From positions 1 to 7,739 of the forward strand of contig QMND01000028.1 of assembly GCA_003647605.1 (NCBI GenBank): a stretch of DNA of 7,739 bases. The letters are read 5' to 3'. Positions 5,102 through 7,739 of the stretch are shown here, piece by piece; the first letter of the stretch is position 1; each line of letters starts with the position of its first letter. The notes under the pieces were generated by a model. That model was given only the letters and a program-made list of their open reading frames with translations, was not told the DNA's origin and ran no database searches. A program made the translations under genes and the position numbers. The stretch is from Candidatus Shapirobacteria bacterium. Lineage in GTDB: Bacteria > Patescibacteriota > Microgenomatia > UBA12405.

Positions 5102-5835
5102 AACAATTAATGACCCAGCCAAACTTTGATCTAGACAAAATTAAATTTTCTGTCGATGAAGGCACTTTTAAGCGAGCTGTTGGTTTGTATGAAAACGGTA
5201 GAGTTACTAATTTCCATGACAATGGATTTACCTATACTGCCACAGTTTTAGGAACAAGACCGTATCAAGTTATCGTTAGCCATCGTGGTTATGATCGCGG
5301 TCAATGTAACTGCTATTTAGGCCAAAGAGATACTCTTTGTAAACATATGGTGGCCACGGCCATTTATGCTATTAAAAAAGGCAAAACTCTTAGCTCACAA
5401 GACAAAAAGCAAATTACATCACCTTCTTGTGGTTGTAAATTAGGTCAATTAAACGATTCTGATCTCATTCAAATTAAGAAGAAAATCACCCAAGCTATGC
5501 GTTATATCAAACCATACAGAGGTCCATCAAAAACATGGTTCGCCTATCAAGATTCTCTATATGAAGGCTGTTGTCGTTTGTCTTTTCTTGTTTCTCAATT
5601 GCCAGTTAGTCAACAAACCGCCAAATTATTGGTTAATATCTTGATTCGACTTGATAATAAAATCGTCGGTAGTGTAGATGACTCAGATGGAACTGTCGGT
5701 GGTTTTATTGAAGAGACTGTAGATGTCTTGATTCAATTTGCTAAACTCGACCCAAGTTGTGTTGTAGCTTTTAAAAAACTGCAGGATAGACAAACTTGTT
5801 TTGGTTGGCAAGAACCACTGCTTCAATTATCATAA
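5098..5835 (+). CDS. SWIM zinc-finger domain protein
   Basis: From TTG 5098 the protein has 245 aa. It contains a SWIM finger, CxCx8CxH: Cys70, Cys72, Cys81 and His83 (CNCYLGQRDTLCKH), preceded by the usual beta-rich lead-in (FKRAVGLYENGRV, 24-36, then TATVLGTRPYQVIV) and followed by a helix (MVATAIYAIKKG). SWIM domains bind zinc and are thought to mediate DNA or protein binding. A second CxC (Cys111, Cys113) and a CC pair (158-159) could bind more metal. The remainder (about 120-245) is helical and unrecognised. No signal peptide is seen, so it is cytoplasmic. TTG overlaps the lipoprotein TGA (TTGA) and has AAGGAA upstream; ATG 5110 would remove four residues. Pairing of a cytoplasmic zinc-finger protein with a lipoprotein is odd. 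Its last 13 bp overlap the convergent rhamnosidase gene. Confidence 0.88.
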   Translation: MKQLMTQPNFDLDKIKFSVDEGTFKRAVGLYENGRVTNFHDNGFTYTATVLGTRPYQVIVSHRGYDRGQCNCYLGQRDTLCKHMVATAIYAIKKGKTLSSQDKKQITSPSCGCKLGQLNDSDLIQIKKKITQAMRYIKPYRGPSKTWFAYQDSLYEGCCRLSFLVSQLPVSQQTAKLLVNILIRLDNKIVGSVDDSDGTVGGFIEETVDVLIQFAKLDPSCVVAFKKLQDRQTCFGWQEPLLQLS

Positions 5836-7739
5836 TCCCTATTTTCCGTCATTCTATACAAATAAATCGGACCACAACCCCAAGCATGCGATCGGCTCCA
5901 TTCTTGTTTCATCTCTTTGCCTGGTCTAAAAATCTCCCAAACACTGGTAGCCCCCTTGTCAATCATTCCACCCCAATATTGCCTAATTATCTGTCTGGCC
6001 AAACTTTTTCTTCCGCTTTTTATCAACCACTCCACTATCCACGATTCAGAATAAGGGCTGTCGCTAAAATAACCAGTTTTTTCAAAATAATCTATAACTT
6101 TTTGCTCTTCCGTGTCTGAATCAAATATTCCACTTACTCCAGCCAGACCATTTATGACCACACTTCCTGTTGATTTTTTACCCTCCTCGAAACTATCAAC
6201 CACCATGCCTGCCGACCTGTCAAAAGCCATCTCTCTTATCTTTTCTCTCAATTTTTCTGCTTTGTCTTTGTAAACAACTGACTCTTTTTTGTCTGTCATC
6301 TCAAACAAATTTTGAGCCGACCTCAAGGCTCTATAATGCCAAATTTCTAGACCAGTTGAATATTTATATCTCTCATCCAAAACTGTCCAATCAGTCCAAT
6401 TCCACCAATTATCCGACTCTTGTTTATACATAAATCCCAATCCGTCTTCATTTTTTCTCATCCATTTCAAAACTTCTCTGATTCTATCTTCCATTTCCTT
6501 AACCAGCTTTTTATCTCCACTTTTTTGGACATAATCGTCCAACCAAACCAACCATTGCAAACTATAGCCCGGAATCAACATATCATCACCAGACGGGGCC
6601 ATAGCTGGCATAGCCCCATTTTTTCTCTGACTTTTAGCCACTTTTCTAATCATCTCTTTGACATAGTTTTGATTTTTGTTATCAGCCATCAAACATCTCG
6701 ACACTTCTCTGGCATCACCCACATACATAGCCCTCTCTCTTTCTACACAATCCTCAATTTGGTTCTGAACATTATTTCGCATCGTTTGTAAACACATCTC
6801 ATAAATTTGTTTATCCTTACTCGTTAAAGACTCGATTATCTTTGGCTCCGACCAATCCATTTTTACCCTTCTAAAAGATATTTTAACTTCATCACCACAA
6901 TCGCCATACATTTTAATGTATCTACCACCTCTTCTTTCTAGGCTAATCCAACTAAAATTACCAGTTGGTAATTTATACTCGTCTTCCTGATTAAAATATT
7001 TCTTGTCTCTATCTTTTGATCTCCAACCTAGTTTTAATTGACAAGCTGGACCGCCATTTTTATCAATTTTTACATACCCGCCAGAAAACTTTCTCAAATC
7101 ATACCAACCACCCCCTTCTCCCATATCTACTTCTTCATATATCAAATTTTTCAATTGACTTTTCTTTTTCCGATACTCTATATTTTTTAATCTTTTGACT
7201 TTTTTCAACTCCGTTAACCATTTGCCTTTTTCAAAATTAGCCACCATTTGAAAACTAGCATCAGCCGAAATCCTCTGACCATTTTTCAAATTTTTCAAAC
7301 CACCACCTTTCCAATTGTCGGCTACCGTCAAATTGTAATATCTCCAACTGTCTTTAATCCAACCACCTACCAACAAAAACGGCTGAGGATAATTTTGATA
7401 ACCATGCATTTTTTCTTTTTGGTAATTAGCTACAATATTTATTTTGTTTTTACCTGTTTTTACATATTTATCAATCTCAACCGAATCGTAATAAATTGTT
7501 TTTCCGCTTCCAAAATTAGGACCATTATAAACAGTTTTTCCGTTGACAATTAAACTATAAAAACCGCTGTTGGAAATAAATATTCGAGCCGATTTGCTTT
7601 TTCTTTTTTGTTGCCATTCATATTCAAACAAATTATATGGTTTTATTTCTTTTTCTTGATTCCAAATAAAAACCGTTTGTTCTGATCTGGCTATTTTATA
7701 ATCTAAACCAGTCTTGTTTATTAACCAATTTTTTCCTAA
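5823..7739 (-). CDS. Alpha-L-rhamnosidase-like glycoside hydrolase (GH78 type), N-terminus outside window
   Basis: 638 codons are in the window and the frame is still open at the right edge (..LGKNWLINKTGLDYKIARS), so the start and any signal peptide are missing. The TTG at 7631 is internal, not the start. The N-terminal part resembles the beta-sandwich domains of the family (GFYSLIVNGKTVYNGP...YYDSVEIDKYVKTGKNKI). The C-terminal half is an (alpha/alpha)6-barrel catalytic domain. The GH78 hallmark DCVERERAMYVGDA is intact, with acidic residues at codons 6750-6752 (Asp), 6735-6737 (Glu, matching the known general acid) and 6714-6716 (Asp). NWWNWTDW follows near 6380-6415, and SVWEIF carries the likely general base Glu (5934-5936). 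The family removes terminal alpha-L-rhamnose from glycans. The coding strand is strongly G-over-C skewed, unlike the efflux genes. The related GH106 and other (alpha/alpha)6 enzymes fit less well. Confidence 0.88.
   Translation of the reverse strand, partial: LGKNWLINKTGLDYKIARSEQTVFIWNQEKEIKPYNLFEYEWQQKRKSKSARIFISNSGFYSLIVNGKTVYNGPNFGSGKTIYYDSVEIDKYVKTGKNKINIVANYQKEKMHGYQNYPQPFLLVGGWIKDSWRYYNLTVADNWKGGGLKNLKNGQRISADASFQMVANFEKGKWLTELKKVKRLKNIEYRKKKSQLKNLIYEEVDMGEGGGWYDLRKFSGGYVKIDKNGGPACQLKLGWRSKDRDKKYFNQEDEYKLPTGNFSWISLERRGGRYIKMYGDCGDEVKISFRRVKMDWSEPKIIESLTSKDKQIYEMCLQTMRNNVQNQIEDCVERERAMYVGDAREVSRCLMADNKNQNYVKEMIRKVAKSQRKNGAMPAMAPSGDDMLIPGYSLQWLVWLDDYVQKSGDKKLVKEMEDRIREVLKWMRKNEDGLGFMYKQESDNWWNWTDWTVLDERYKYSTGLEIWHYRALRSAQNLFEMTDKKESVVYKDKAEKLREKIREMAFDRSAGMVVDSFEEGKKSTGSVVINGLAGVSGIFDSDTEEQKVIDYFEKTGYFSDSPYSESWIVEWLIKSGRKSLARQIIRQYWGGMIDKGATSVWEIFRPGKEMKQEWSRSHAWGCGPIYLYRMTENRDYDN

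Noticed and set aside
5796..7553. Several plus-strand ORFs (60-123 codons) opposite the rhamnosidase gene
   Set aside because: The skewed composition of the rhamnosidase gene leaves few plus-strand stops, so long antisense frames arise by chance; the translations are Ser/Phe/Ile/His-rich with no motif.
7629..7631. TTG at 7631 as start of the rhamnosidase gene
   Set aside because: The frame is open for all 36 codons upstream to the window edge and reads as credible protein, and family members need more N-terminal sequence.

Overview
The window looks like part of a compact, AT-rich bacterial genome. I suspect a Patescibacteria/CPR-type or similarly streamlined lineage. The support is indirect: short spacers, three 4-nt gene overlaps, one convergent gene overlap, almost no Shine-Dalgarno sequences, and -10 boxes sitting directly against start codons. 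TGA reads as an ordinary stop. No rRNA, tRNA, CRISPR array or convincing intrinsic terminator was seen.

Layout. (1) Positions 1-41, minus: the first 13 codons of a HAD-superfamily hydrolase with a possible extended -10 box just upstream. (2) 236-879: a 644-bp internally deleted insertion sequence with bipartite terminal inverted repeats. It holds the 5' part of a zinc-ribbon, IS256/Mutator-like transposase gene whose start codon is one base out of frame across a run of eight A. (3) 924-4335, minus, read right to left: a four-gene operon of small Met/Arg-rich membrane protein, MacA/HlyD-type adaptor, ABC ATPase and MacB/FtsX-type permease, the last three joined by ATGA overlaps. (4) 4336-4435: a 100-bp divergent promoter region with phased A-tracts. 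(5) 4436-5835, plus: a two-gene unit of a lipoprotein with two similar disulfide-capable halves, and a SWIM zinc-finger protein that starts on TTG inside the lipoprotein stop. (6) 5823-7739, minus: the C-terminal 638 codons of a GH78-type alpha-L-rhamnosidase-like enzyme, running off the right edge and overlapping the SWIM gene tail to tail by 13 bp.

How the parts fit. The efflux operon would make a MacAB-like pump: an ATPase dimer, a four-TM permease with a large extracytoplasmic domain, and a membrane-anchored adaptor, with an unrecognised small membrane protein as first gene. The divergent lipoprotein shares its control region, so the two units may respond to related envelope conditions (inference). 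The SWIM protein is tied to the lipoprotein by translation, although no function links them. The rhamnosidase and HAD genes belong to neighbouring units cut by the window edges. The most notable regulatory signal is that all four promoter-proximal genes have a -10-like box ending 6-10 nt before the start codon, which suggests leaderless or near-leaderless mRNAs.
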